From positions 19,908,139 to 19,972,138 of the forward strand of contig OY743168.1 in NCBI GenBank assembly GCA_963555705.1: a DNA stretch of 64,000 nucleotides, in the 5' to 3' direction. The translations under genes and the position numbers were made by a program. The notes under the pieces are model-generated. The model did no database searches. It worked only from the letters and a program-made list of their open reading frames with translations, and was not told the DNA's origin. Shown here piece by piece: positions 1 to 11,238 of the stretch. Each line of letters opens with the position of its first letter. Position 1 is the first letter of the stretch. The DNA comes from Ligustrum vulgare (Eukaryota; Streptophyta; Magnoliopsida; Lamiales; Oleaceae).

Positions 1-102
1 AAATAAAATAAATCTATAACTATATACTATACTATCTGTAAAATGGTTAGCTAAAGAAAATATTTTTTTATCATAATATTCTCAATAATAATTTATAATA
101 AT

Positions 103-786
103 TGTTGAGACCGTGTCCAAAATGAGCCCAATGAATCGCCAATAAAGGCCCAACGGGCCTTAGCCTACGACGAGGCCTTAGGGTTTTATTTTGGTTCGAC
201 TGTCGAGGTGGAACATCACATGAACTCTCTCTATCCGAACTGGTTTATAGCAAGCTGAGGTGTCCTGTGGTAACACCTCGAATATGTGATGGGACAACTG
301 ATAGTGTTAGAAGTATGTAACTTTCCCCTGTTGACTGTGGCTTGACAAGACGTTGCCTTTATAAAAGATATGACAGACGTCCATTCCCTACCGAAAGTAG
401 CAATGATTACTTCCAAGAAATTGGTTTACCTCTCCAACGGCTAGGGCGAAGACACGTATAAAGCTCACCGCATGTCACTACCTAAAATGATAACTTCTCC
501 TATATATAGAGCACACTTGCCTCCAAAGAAAAGGTTGGTAATCCAATACTCTAACGCAATATTTTATTCTCACTCCCTTTTCTCTCTTTTACACACTTAT
601 ATCTCCCTTACCCAATTTATATTTGCTTGATATGAGCACTGACTTAGGCATCTTAGTGCAAACAAGAGCCACCTCAGCCCCCTTTGCAAGCTGATTGTTT
701 GTCCTAGTGTGCAGGAGGTCCACGCGTTCAAGAGGGAGGAGCTGAGACGTGTTGGTCTAAGGTCCTACCAGATTTTGTGGTCAACA
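103..786 (+). repeat. 5' LTR of the Tat element (684 bp)
   Basis: The LTR starts TG and ends CA and is matched over its length by 15721-16403, with many scattered substitutions. A third, inverted copy is the solo LTR at 35166-35850, so the family was active more than once here. The sequence TATATATAG near 501 is the likely core promoter of the element. Confidence 0.95.
501..509 (+). promoter_or_regulatory. LTR TATA box
   Basis: TATATATAG lies about 285 bp before the LTR end. The 3' LTR has TATAAATA at the equivalent place (16119-16126), and the inverted solo LTR has TATAAATA on its own strand at 35446-35453. Conservation of an A/T box at one position in three diverged copies supports a core promoter. 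Confidence 0.6.
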
Positions 787-789
787 TTT

Positions 790-807
790 TGGCGCCGTCT
801 GTGGGAA
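790..807 (+). other. Primer binding site of the Tat element
   Basis: TGGCGCCGTCTGTGGGAA follows the 5' LTR after three bases. The opening TGGCGCC pairs with a tRNA ending GGCGCCA, and similar sites follow the LTRs of Tat and Athila elements. I cannot name the tRNA with certainty. Confidence 0.75.
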
Positions 808-905
808 ACCACACTTCTAACCAAGAAATTACGTGGCAAAAAGCTACGCAAAACCTTGGAAAAAGGCGGATAACCTCTTGGAAAAGAGTGAAGAACTGAG
901 CGAAA

Positions 906-1024
906 CCTTGAAAAAGGTTTAAAATTTTGAAATATAAGTTTACTAAACCTTGAAAAAGGCTTAAAACTTTGAAATATAAGTTTGTTAACCTTGAAAAAGG
1001 CTCAAAGCTTTGAAATATAAGTTC
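906..1024 (+). repeat. Three tandem copies of a 41-42 bp leader repeat
   Basis: The unit contains CCTTGAAAAAGG followed by TTGAAATATAAGTT and occurs three times between the primer site and the first gag ATG. Small A-rich direct repeats in a retrotransposon leader could affect packaging or dimerisation, but nothing here shows that. Confidence 0.8.
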
Positions 1025-1033
1025 ACTATAGAC

Positions 1034-2952
1034 ATGAATGAAAGTGATAACGATGTTAACCCTCGAAGAAAAAGAGGGGAACAACACAGTGAGGAGGAGG
1101 CTCCCAAAAGACCTTTTGAGGACATAGATGAGGGGGTGGCCCAACCTAACCCTCCACGCTAGCATCGGAATCGTCGCATGCTGCGAGATATGATGCGTAT
1201 GGCAGCCCAGATGTTGGAAATGCAAAAGCAGCAGATAGAACAAACCGCTGCGATGAATGCTTATATGGCTAGGGGATACGTTGTAAAAAAACCCATTGTG
1301 CTCCCGCAATACTCACAGCCACATTACTTACCATTTGATGTGGCCACTGCCTCGTATTATTACCAGGATCCACAGGCATACGTCGAGGTGGAATCTGTTC
1401 CTTGCGACAAAGAAGACCCGGTGCATGAAGCACCAAGAGAACAAAGTCAATCACCTATTAACCATAGGGAGGCTTCACCCTCAAAGTCTGGCAGCGTTTT
1501 TAGCTGAATAGGGGGACTATTTAGGGGCAAACGAGGAGGCTGAACTAATCAAAGTCGGCATAATGCGACTGTACCTAGAAATAGGTGGGAGAGACGGGCT
1601 GAAGAAGCCCTTTCGCGGAGCCAAATGCTTAAAGATATATATGATGTAGGGGCGGAAAAATGGAGCCCCACGCATGAGCCTAGAAATAGGCGGGAGAGAA
1701 GAGCAGATGCAGCCCGGACTCTAACCCAGGGTGGCCCCCCGACCTTTCAAGGGCTAAATTACGATCGAGTTTTTCTACCACGGGGGCAGGATTACCTTCA
1801 GCCGCTCTATGACCAATATCATGACGTGATGAATTTCGACCATGGTGAGAACAGTGAATTACCGTCATAAGAGCTGGATGATGAAGAGGAAATAAGCCCC
1901 TTTACGGAGGGCATCCGAAAGTTCCCGGTGCCCCATGACTTTGAAATGCCAGAAATAACAAAATACTCTGGCAGAGGTGATCCTGATGATCACCTGTTAA
2001 ATTATCGCGCCAGTATGGAAATACCCGGAGCCACCTCGACGCTGAAGTGCAAATCCTTCGCTTTAACACTTGAGGGAAGTGCAATACGGTGGTATAAAAA
2101 ACTCCCACCTTGTAGCATCCACAGTTGGAGAGACTTGAAGGCAGCTTTTAAAAATGGTTTTGTTTCCTCCAGGCCCGGCCAGCTCCCACTCCAACGCCTT
2201 CAGGATTTAAGGCAAGGAAGGGAGGAGTCTCTGAAGAGCTACCTAGCTCGATTTACAGAAGAAATGCACATTTGTGAAAATATCACCGAGGCGGAGATGT
2301 TTTCTGCATTAAAAGGAGGCCTAGACATGACAAGCATGTTTTGGAGGGATGTCCGAAGCAGAAAGCCGAGGGATTACAAGCCTTGGTAGACTTGATGAAG
2401 GAGGAGATCATCTCGAAAGAAATGGCTAGGGCCAGGGACAATCATCCTCAAGGAAGATAAAATACTGGGTACCCCAATGAAACGAACCAGAGGAAGGGAG
2501 GCAATAAGGATAGGTTCAGCAGTAACCGTGGGGGTGCACCACGTCCGTTTCCGGGAACCGGATCCAGTTATGCGGTTGAGATCACTGAGGCTATTCCCAA
2601 CTTACACTCCACTGCGCTTGCACCAAATCCTCTCCCAGCCCTTGGAAGAATAGAGGGTAGCAGAAGTGAAAAACAACCTATGATCGGGGCCTACTGTGCG
2701 TACCAAAGATATTATGGCCATGTAACGGAGGATTGTAGAGAAATCCACATGTTGGCAGACCAAAAGGCAAACGGAAGGAAGGGAGGCGATTTCACCCCTG
2801 ACAAACGAAAGCTGCAAAGGACAAATAATCAAAAGCTCAATCGAACTGATAGGAGAGCTCCATGGAAGAACTTTACGAAGGAAAGGATAGATGGTCTTCA
2901 AAGGGATAGGAGTAGGGACCGAAATAGCCCCTGGCACGTGATAAAAATATAA
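1034..2952 (+). pseudogene. gag: Tat gag (decayed)
   Basis: Gag forms the particle and binds the genomic RNA. The reading starts at ATG 1034, meets a TAG at 1160-1162 and then needs several frame changes. A glutamine- and methionine-rich stretch lies near 1178-1270. The gag core is open at 1928-2389, with family motifs SGRGDPDDHL, SAIRWYKKLP and LARFTEEM. A degenerate nucleocapsid motif (CAYQRYYGHVTEDC, about 2695-2735) lies in the last open stretch, 2680-2952. Tat gags often have a reduced zinc knuckle like this. Stops and shifts mean no full-length Gag could be made. Confidence 0.85.
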
Positions 2953-2955
2953 GAG

Positions 2956-4258
2956 AACCACCTATGACTGCAACTAATCCGCCGATCCGCGAGATTGACA
3001 CCATATTGGGAGGACCCCACCCAGGTGGGAGTACCAATAACTCCCAAAAAGGTACATCAGAGAGGCCAAACTGCCTGCTAACGTGAACTATCGCATCATG
3101 CTGGGATGTCCGGGGATAGAATCTATCACGTTTACCCAGGATGACGCTATTGGGGTACACTTTCCACATAATGATGCGCTGGTTATTCGGGTGGTGGTGG
3201 CTCGGAATGGATTGTCACGGATGCTGGTAGATGACGATGCTTCGGTGAATGTGATCTATGGTGTAACTTTTGACAAGATGAGGATTAGTACCCCACTTAT
3301 TCCAGCCCCATATCCAATAAATGGGTTCATCGGAGATAGCATAACTCCCAGAGGATCCATAACCCTTATGACGGAAGTAGGGCAGCCCCCAACTCTCTCT
3401 AGAATGCCCATGGAGTTCCTAATTGTGGACAAAATATCCTTATATCATGGCTCAACTGGGAGGCCGGGCCTAATTGACCTAGGGGCTGTAACTCATACAA
3501 AGTGTATTTGTATGAAATTCCCAACGGAACATGGCATAGCCACTGTTAGGGGAAGCCAAACTGAATCACGATCTTGTTACACAAATGCTATCCAAAAGTT
3601 TCAAGACCGGAGGGTAAATATGGTTAGTGATGTGGCAATGGCCGAGGCTACTCCAGACCCTGAAAGACTGGGTGAAGGGTCCTCGGTGGATGAAGATGTA
3701 GCAATGACACTAGAAGGGGATCTAGCGGATCTGGACCCAAGAATGATAGGTGAAAGTTGCTCTACCCCGGTCGAAAGGCTGGAATGCTTCTATGTTGATC
3801 CACATGATCCAATCAAAGAGTTGCAGATTGGGATGGATTCGCTAGATGAATACAAATATCAATTGAAAAGCTTCTTGCTCAAAAATCTTGACGTATTCGC
3901 ATGGAAACATGACGACATGGTTGGAATTGATCATAAAGTGGCTTGTCACAGGCTCCAACTTGACCCAAGAAGCCCTGGGCACAGGCAGAAGAAGAGGCCA
4001 GTGAGTTCGGATAAATATGAGGCCTTGAAAGAGGAGGTGGCGAAGCTATTGAAAAATGGCTTCATCAGAGAATCCCGGTATCCGAAGTGGGTGTCAAACA
4101 CTATTTTGGTTCCCAAGCAGAATGGGAAGTTGAGAGTATGTATTGACTTTTCAAATCTAAGCCAAGCATGTCCAAAAGACAGTTTCCCTCTGCCTCGGAT
4201 TGATCAACTAGTTAATTCTACAGCGGGACATGAGATGCTGAGCTTTATGAATGCATAC
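2956..4258 (+). pseudogene. pol: Tat pol, 5' part: aspartic protease and start of reverse transcriptase
   Basis: The main open stretch is 3083-4258, with upstream homology in another frame from about 2956. The protease reads MLVDDDASVNVIY near 3221-3260; the family has a glycine where the third acidic residue stands, so the active-site loop is damaged. An acidic linker follows. Reverse transcriptase begins near 3960 with RPVSSDKYEALKEEV, then GFIRE, NTILVPKQNGKLRVCIDF and ACPKDSFPLPRID, the usual N-terminal blocks. The coding sequence is cut at 4258 by the solo LTR 4259-5998 and resumes at 6004. The duplicated target CATAC (4254-4258, 5999-6003) belongs to this frame. Confidence 0.9.
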
Positions 4259-5998
4259 TGATAAGTGTATTTTATACACTTATTTCTATCCTAAAAGTAG
4301 GATTTTATATGTTTGTTTTGGAATATTTGCTATTTATTTTGCGTTATTTGTTTACATTTCAGAAATAATCCAAAGTCGAGAAAACAAAGGAATTGGAGCA
4401 AAAACAAGCAAATTGGATGACAAAAGAACCAAAGTATGCAAATCAAGAATGGATGAAGTAGATCAAGGGTCAATTGGAAGAAAATTTAAAGAAAGAACCA
4501 AATTGGAAGAAATTGGGAGTTCAAGGACTAAAGTATACAAATCAAAAGAAGAAGGACCAAATTGCAAATATTCGATAGTTGATTCGGATCAAGATAAGAT
4601 ACTTGAGGACTTTTAGGAGTCAATTGGATGCAATTAGATGGCAAAAAGGAATGAAATATGGTAAGAATATTACCATAAATTCATTTAAATCAAGCAAGGT
4701 CTTCGGGCAGATTTTTAGTCAGACTTTGAAACCTAATTTTGGGGAAATAAACGTTCGAATTGGGAAAATACTATTTCAGGAAGAATTGTAGCCCTTTACG
4801 TTATCTTTCTAACTGACTTTGAAGAACCTCAATCGGATAATGGAATAGAAAGATATGATCAAAATACTAAATGCTGTGCAATAAAAGGATGAGGACCAAA
4901 TTGCTGAAATTTAAAGAAGAAAAATGTAGCTTCCGGTATAACCGTGCGGCCGCACGGTTTAAAAAGCGTGCGGTCGCACGGTCAAAAAAATCAGCGACTG
5001 AAGTTTACCTGCAGAGTCATGCGATCGCGCATTTCTGAACCGTGCGGTCGCACGGTAGTCCCGACTGGGTCGCAGCTGGGCTTTTTGCGCGGAATTCAAC
5101 AATTTTCTCCTCCATTAACCTAATTCTCGGGGAAATCTATAAATACCAGACCTAAGGCACGAAATTAGGGGTTCCCAATTCATTGAAGAGAGGCCAAAAC
5201 GCTGTCGGAATGCGGAGGGATCCACTCCAAGCCAAGACACAATTGAAGAACGAAGATCAAGGGCATGAATAGGGTGACATCTATCCATTCCTTTTGTGAT
5301 TTATATTCAATTATGTATCTAGGCTAGGTTCTTAAATGTTAGAATTGTGATGAAGCATTTATTTCCGGATTTTATGTATTGATTATCATTTAATTTCATA
5401 ATTCATGGGTTTGAGCAATTGATATATACTTTTTTATCATGCAATTACTTGATCACTAGTTGTATGAATTTAGGTTGTGATTTCTTAAGCTCGAAAGATT
5501 GAGATTTCATTAGACTTGTGTCAATTGTCACAAAGTCCGATAGGGGATAGAAATATACCCTTATACTTTGTGTTATCTGCTATAGTATTCACAAAACTTG
5601 TAATGCTTTTCTATACATTTAGATTCGTCATAGAAATATAGTCGGATTGTGTATAGAAATAGGTGTTGATTCTTTTCCGAAAGGGAGTCTTGACAATATT
5701 AGGAATATGGATTTTCAAAACCTCATGAATTATTGTTAGATGTTTAATTTAATGCATAATTAATGGAATAAATGCGGATTCTCAATTCTAGCATGTTTTT
5801 CTCATATTTTCTCTAAATCAAATTTCCTCGTTCTTTCTAGTTTAATTTTAATTCAAAATTTCCAAATCCTAAGCTTCTCTAGTTCCGGTTTAGGTAGTAT
5901 TCTAAAATACGATTTAAATCAATCTCTGTGGGATCGATATTCGGACTTAAAATCCACTTTATTACTTGCGCGACCCGTACATTTGCGGAGCGTCGTCA
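4259..5998 (+). mobile_element. Solo LTR, Athila-like Ty3/gypsy (1740 bp)
   Basis: It begins TGATAAGTGT, ends GCGTCGTCA and is flanked by perfect CATAC duplications (4254-4258, 5999-6003). Its length and its 3' end (GTGGGATCGATATTCGG, then ACTTGCGCGACCCGTACA) resemble Athila LTRs. No internal domain is present, so the element was reduced to one LTR by recombination. A TATA box (TATAAATA) is at 5138-5145. The first bases hold a near-palindrome, AAGTGTATTTTATACACTT. Four CpG-rich palindromes lie at 4940-5057. ORFs at 4251-4791 are inside this LTR and are not genes. Confidence 0.9.
4940..5057. repeat. Cluster of four CpG-rich palindromes in the Athila-like LTR
   Basis: AACCGTGCGGCCGCACGGTT (4940-4959) is a perfect 20-bp palindrome. 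Near copies are CGTGCGGTCGCACG at about 4966-4980, ATGCGATCGCGCAT at about 5019-5033, and ACCGTGCGGTCGCACGGT at about 5039-5057. The last copy ends about 80 bp before the TATA box at 5138. The same motif recurs at 55505-55592. Confidence 0.9.
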
Positions 5999-6003
5999 CA
6001 TAC

Positions 6004-6648
6004 TCCGGGTACAATCAGATCCCCATACATGAATTAGATGAAGAACACACCTCATTTATCACGGACAAGGGGGCTCTATTGTTATAAAGCCATGTCGTTC
6101 GGTTTAAAAAATGCAGGAGCCACCTATCAAAGGTTGGTAAATCATATGTTTTCAGAGCAGTTGGGAAGTACAATGGAGGTATATGTCGATGACATGTTGG
6201 TCAAAAGTATGGTCGCCTCAGAACATGTCCGCCATTTATTAGAGGCCTTTGATATATTGAGGAAATATCGGATGAAGCTTAACCCTGCGAAATGCGCTTT
6301 TGGGGTAGCATCTGGAAAGTTTCTTGGATTCATGGTAAACATGAGAGGGATTGAAGTCAATCCGGATAAGATCAAAGCTTTACTTAACATGCGCTCTCCT
6401 CGGAGCCCAAAAGAAGTGCGAAGCTTAACTGGAAGAATTGCTGCCTTAAGTCGATTAGTTTCCAAGTCTAATGATAAATGCTTGTCGTTTTTTAAGGTCT
6501 TAAAAGGCGAAAAACGATTCCAATGGACCCCAGAATGTGAGCAGACTTTTTCCGACCTGAAAGCATTCCTAGGACAGACCCCCTATTGTCCAAACCAAAG
6601 GTTGGCGAACCACTTTCCTTGTATTTAGCTGAGTCAAAGGAGGCCGTT
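6004..6648 (+). pseudogene. pol: Tat reverse transcriptase, C-terminal part
   Basis: The domain resumes after the first solo LTR. Visible blocks are GLKNAGATYQRLVNHMF, the catalytic YVDDMLVKS (near 6181), MKLNPAKCAFGV, GKFLGFMV and the connection block LTGRIAALSRLVSK. A frameshift near 6050 and another near 6590 break it. It ends at 6648, where the second solo LTR (6649-9120) entered; the target CCGTT is duplicated at 6644-6648 and 9121-9125. Confidence 0.9.
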
Positions 6649-7157
6649 TGTGGCGACCCGAATTCTCGACCATTCGAGTGCCACTAAAAGTGACTCATAT
6701 CATATTATCTAGACTTAAATAGTAATGTAAAATTATTCAAAAGAATAATTAGAATCCCATAATTTAATTTGTGAATAAAAATAGAACATAATTTTCTTAC
6801 ATAAAGTTCAACATAATTATCTCATCAATCTTAACCACTTTTGCCACTTCCATGTTGACCGCCTCGAACCTTCAATTATCTGAAAATGGTAAATATCGTG
6901 GAGTGAGATTTATAAAAATCCCAGTAAGTATACCAAGCATAAATTTTCTTTTGAAAGCATATGGATCATTTTCATCATAACATAGGATAGGATCGAAATA
7001 CTCATAAACATAGGGAGACACAAGAATTTTACCGAACTTAAATGGCAAGAATTCTTATGTGTAGCGCTACTAAACTCCGGTCCCCTTAGCATAATCATAA
7101 ACATATCATATGGAACCCATAACAATCTTGTGAGATTGATTTCATAGCAATAATCCA

Positions 7158-7895
7158 AACATTTTCATAAAAACATAAGATATACTTACTTGTCATAAAA
7201 ACATACTTACTTTTCATAAAAACATAAGGTGTATTTACCTTTCATAAAAACATACTTACTTTTCATAAAAACATAAGATATACTTACTTGTCATAAAAAC
7301 ATACTTACTTTTCATAAAAACATAAGGTGTATTTACCTTTCATAAAAACATACTTACTTTTCATAAAAACATAAGATATACTTACTTGTCATAAAAACAT
7401 ACTTACTTTTCATAAAAACATAAGGTGTATTTACCTTTCATAAAAACATACTTACTTTTCATAAAAACATAAGATATACTTACTTGTCATAAAAACATAC
7501 TTACTTTTCATAAAAACATAAGGTGTATTTACCTTTCATAAAAACATACTTACTTTTCATAAAAACATAAGATATACTTACTTGTCATAAAAACATACTT
7601 ACTTTTCATAAAAACATAAGGTGTATTTACCTTTCATAAAAACATACTTACTTTTCATAAAAACATAAGATATACTTACTTGTCATAAAAACATACTTAC
7701 TTTTCATAAAAACATAAGGTGTATTTACCTTTCATAACAACATACTTAATTTTCATAAAAACATAAGATATACTTACTTGTCATAAAAACATACTTACTT
7801 TTCATAAAAACATACTTACTTTTCATAAAAACATAAGGTGTATTTACCTTTCATAAAAACATACTTACTTTTCATAAAAACATAAGATATACTTA
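7158..7895. repeat. Tandem array, ~98-bp higher-order unit of ~24-bp monomers
   Basis: The monomer is close to TTTCATAAAAACATAAGATA with a variable tail (TACTTACTTG, TACTTACT or GTGTATTTACC). Four monomers make a unit of about 98 bp, shown by seven spaced occurrences of ATAAGATATACTTACTTG. The last unit is rearranged near 7800. It lies in the solo LTR and looks like replication-slippage or unequal-exchange expansion. Confidence 0.9.
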
Positions 7896-8119
7896 CCTTT
7901 TAAAAGATTAAAATGAAGTGTAGTAGTAAATGGACCAAAACTTTCTTGACAACCTTGAATTTCTCTTACTTGTGGATTTTGTCAAGAGGTTGGAAATAAG
8001 TGTATATGTGTAGAGTTGTGTGTAAAAGAGATGGGTTTAAATAGATGTATAAAGTTGGCATATTGTAAACATAATCATTCAATTCTATTAATTTTAACAC
8101 ATCATTTTCTTAAAGTAAA

Positions 8120-8825
8120 GCACCATTCATATACTTTTCCATATTTATACAAATAATATGCTCTTCATGATTATATATAATGGAGTCTATCAATCATTCA
8201 TATACTTTTCCATATTTATACAATTATTATGCTCTTCATGATTATATATAATGGAGTATATAAATCATTCATATACTTTTCCATATTTATACAAATATTA
8301 TGCTCTTCATGATTACATATAATGGAGTCTTATCAATCATTCATATACTTTTCCATATTTATACAAATATTATGCTCTTCATGATTATATATAATGGAGT
8401 ATATAATTCATTCATATACTTTTCCATATTTATACAAATATTATGCTCTTCATGATTACATATAATGGAGTCTTATCAATCATTCATATACTTTTCCATA
8501 TTTATACAAATATTATGCTCTTCATGATTATATATAATGGAGTATATAATTCATTCATATACTTTTCCATATTTATACAAATATTATGCTCTTCATGATT
8601 ACATATAATGGAGTCTATCAACCATTCATATACTTTTCCATATTTATACAATTATTATGCTCTTCATGATTACATATAATGGAGTCTTATCAATCATTCA
8701 TATACTTTTCCATATTTATACAAATATTATGCTCTTCATGATTATATATAATGGAGTATATAATTCATTCATATACTTTTCCATATTTATACAAATATTA
8801 TGCTCTTCATGATTACATATAATGG
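8120..8825. repeat. Tandem array, ~71-bp unit, about 10 copies
   Basis: Each unit contains CATTCATATACTTTTCCATA, then TTATGCTCTTCATGATTA and ATATAATGGAGT. Units alternate between two tail types (GTCTTATCAAT and GTATATAATT), implying a two-unit higher-order repeat. It lies in the same solo LTR as the preceding array and is unrelated to it. Confidence 0.9.
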
Positions 8826-9125
8826 AACCTCTCATGCTTGCATATATTTTCTTAATTTCAATAATAAAAATAATTTTTTTATAAATAAATATTGGGATAA
8901 CATTGAATTAAGTACTTGGACTTAATATACTTTAAATCAAGAGAATGGAGATATTTTTAGAAATTCGGAATTTAATTTAAAATCGAACGATCTCGATTAT
9001 TTCTTGACTTGGCTATACGAATACGTCGCGGCGTTAACTTAATAAAAATGGGTGAAATAGTAGCGACACGATTTTCTATTAAAATAATTATTAATCGCGT
9101 AAAAATTCTTGGTCGCTACACCGTT

Positions 9126-9815
9126 AGCTCGGTGTTGGTCAGAGAGGAGAATGGGAATCAGCTTCCGGTGTATTACGTGAGTAAATCCATGCTGGATGCA
9201 GAAACAAGTTACCCAGATATGGAAAAACTTGCTCTAGCATTGATTACTGATGCTCGTAAACTTCGCCCCTACTTTCAGTCGCACTCCATCCATGTAATCA
9301 CAAACTTTCCTATGAGACAGGTATTATAGAAGCTCGATGTGTCTGGAAGATTAATGAAATGGGCGATATAAATTAGCCAGTACGACCTGCATTATGTGCC
9401 TCGGACATCTATAAAGGGCCAAGTGTTAGCAGATTTCATAGTTGAGTTCACGCATCTACCCGAGGTTGAGATGGTTGATAAAATGGATAATAGCCTTGAG
9501 TGGAAGCTGTTCGTTGATGGGTCCTCAACTGAAGGAAGATCCGGTGCGGGGATACTGCTGGTGAGCCCGGATGGACACAAGTTGCACAGTGCGATTCGCT
9601 TTGGCTTTAAAGCCACGAATAATGTTGCAGAATACGAGGTGCTCCTAGCTGGATTAAGGCTTGCTAAAGCTCTAAAAATTAAGTCAGTAGTGGCAAGTAG
9701 TGACTTACAGCTTGTTGTAAGCCAATTTAACGGACAGTTCTCTGCCAAAGAGCCAGCCATGATTGCATACTTGAGAAAAGTAAAAGATTTAGCTGCCCAC
9801 TTCAAAAAAAATTGA
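9126..9815 (+). pseudogene. pol: Tat RNase H plus second archaeal-type RNase H
   Basis: The first domain carries VLVREENGNQLPVYYVSKS and DAETSYPDMEKLALAL and runs into a TAG at 9327-9329 and a TAA at 9369-9371. The second domain follows at about 9396-9815: WKLFVDGSSTEGRSGAGILL, NNVAEYEVLLAGLRLA and SSDLQLVVSQ supply the catalytic acidic residues (D of VDGS, E of AEYE, D of SSDLQ). This extra domain is specific to the Tat clade. An A-run near 9804-9811 shifts the frame into the integrase linker. Confidence 0.9.
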
Positions 9816-11238
9816 ATTGTTTCATATTCCCAGAACTGAGAACTCTAATGCAGATGCTTTGTCTAAACTGGCAAGCAGTAAGGATACAGAGCTCCTCAAC
9901 ATGGTGCCAATTGAGCATCTGCCGATCTCTTCTATCGAACCAGAAGCGGAGATTTTGGCAATAGAAGAAGAAGGTTCTTGGATGAACCCCATTCTGGCCT
10001 AGTTAAAGTATCAAACTCTACCAGGCGAGCCGGAGGTAGCTCGAAAACTGCAAAGGTACGCCGCAAGTTTTGTCCTCTTGAACGATTTGCTCTATAAAAG
10101 GAGCTACACCTACCCTTTGCTACGATGAGTCGGGCCGGAGGAAGGACAGTATATAATGAAAGAGATTCATGAGGGAATTTGTGGCAACCATGCTGGAGCG
10201 TTATTGTTGGCTCGGAAAACCCTGAAATAGGGATATTTTTGACTGACTATGCGAAAGGATTCCCATTACTTCGTCCGCAAGTGCGATAAATGTCAGAGGC
10301 ATGCAACCATACCGCATCAGCCGCATCACAAATTGATGGTGGTAACCAACCCCTGGCCTTTCGCAAAGTGGGGGGTCGATATTATTGGTCCTATGTCCCA
10401 AGGCATTGGTAACAATTGTTTCGCAATAATGGCAAATGATTACTTCACCAAATGGGTTGAGGCAGAGCCCCTGATGAGGATCACTGAAGCCAACACTTCC
10501 AAGTTCATCTGGAAGAATATTATATGCAGGTTTGGAATACTGCACTCGTTGGTTAGTGACAACGCAAAATAGTTCAAAAATAGAAGCATTGACGAACTAT
10601 GCGATGATTTGGGAATCTGTAAATTATTTTCATCTTCACATCATCCACAAGTAAATGGGCAGGTTGAAGTCGTGAAAAAAACCATAAAGAACACCCTAAA
10701 AAAGAAACTGGAATCAAAGAAGGGTGCGTGGATAGATGAAGTCCCACAAGTGTTGTGGGCACTTCGGACTACTACGCACACCGCAACAGGTGAAACGCTG
10801 TTCTCCATGGCGTATAGATCCGAGGCGGAATGTCTGGTTGAAATTGGGGTGCCTTCCCTTCGCCAAATCCATTATGACGATGCGGTAAATGAGGAAGCAC
10901 AAAGGGCAAACTTGGATTTCCTCCTGGAAAAAAGGAATAACTCCCAGGTGGTGTTGGCCAGGTACCAGGAAAAAATGGTCCGATACTGCAACAAAAGGGT
11001 AAAGAATTAGTTCTTTAGCATTGGAGATTTGGTCCTTAAAAAGATCATTTCTTCTACTCAAAAACCAGAAGTAGGGACTTTAGGTCCTAATTGGGAGGGG
11101 CCTTATAAAGTCACTGCCGAGGTAGTACCCGGTACATATATGATCGAAGACCTATCTGGGTCCCCCTGCGTAACCCTTGGAACACAGATAATCTTTGTCG
11201 CTATTTTTAATAAAATTAAGTTCCTTTTAGGCATGTAA
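9816..11238 (+). pseudogene. pol: Tat integrase (decayed)
   Basis: Integrase inserts the cDNA copy. A linker with NSNADALSKLAS (9840s) precedes the zinc-binding region CDKCQRHA (about 10270). The catalytic core has WGVDIIGPM (first Asp), then LVSDNAK (second Asp) and QVEVVKKTIKNTLKKKL near 10660, where Glu is expected. The C-terminal part includes GDLVLKKI and LGPNWEGPYKV. In-frame stops are at 10000-10002, 10126-10128, 10228-10230, 10240-10242, 10570-10572 and 11008-11010. Four of these are TAG where the family has a Gln-type codon, and the one at 10240 is TGA where it has Trp. Confidence 0.9.

Larger units (their letters stand above)
6649..9120 (+). mobile_element. Solo LTR, Tekay/Del-like chromovirus (2472 bp)
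   Basis: It begins TGTGGCGACCCG, ends TTGGTCGCTACA and has perfect CCGTT duplications. A related copy, 24823-27520, shares both ends and the last 250 bp. Length, TGTRGCG start and GTCGCTACA end fit Tekay/Del LTRs. The two ends form a 10-bp imperfect terminal inverted repeat, so a DNA transposon was considered, but the 5-bp duplication and size fit an LTR better. Most of the body is two tandem-repeat arrays (about 7158-7895 and 8120-8825). No coding sequence is seen. Confidence 0.8.

Noticed and set aside
728..1309. 193-codon - strand ORF over the LTR end and leader
   Set aside because: It crosses the primer site and leader repeats and mirrors the repeat structure; no protein family visible.
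7158..8825. Regular repeats resembling a CRISPR array
   Set aside because: The units abut each other without unique spacers and the DNA is from a plant; they are tandem arrays inside an LTR.
6649..9120. DNA transposon with 10-bp terminal inverted repeats
   Set aside because: The ends do form an inverted repeat, but TG...CA termini, the 5-bp duplication, the size and the resemblance to Tekay LTRs fit a solo LTR better.
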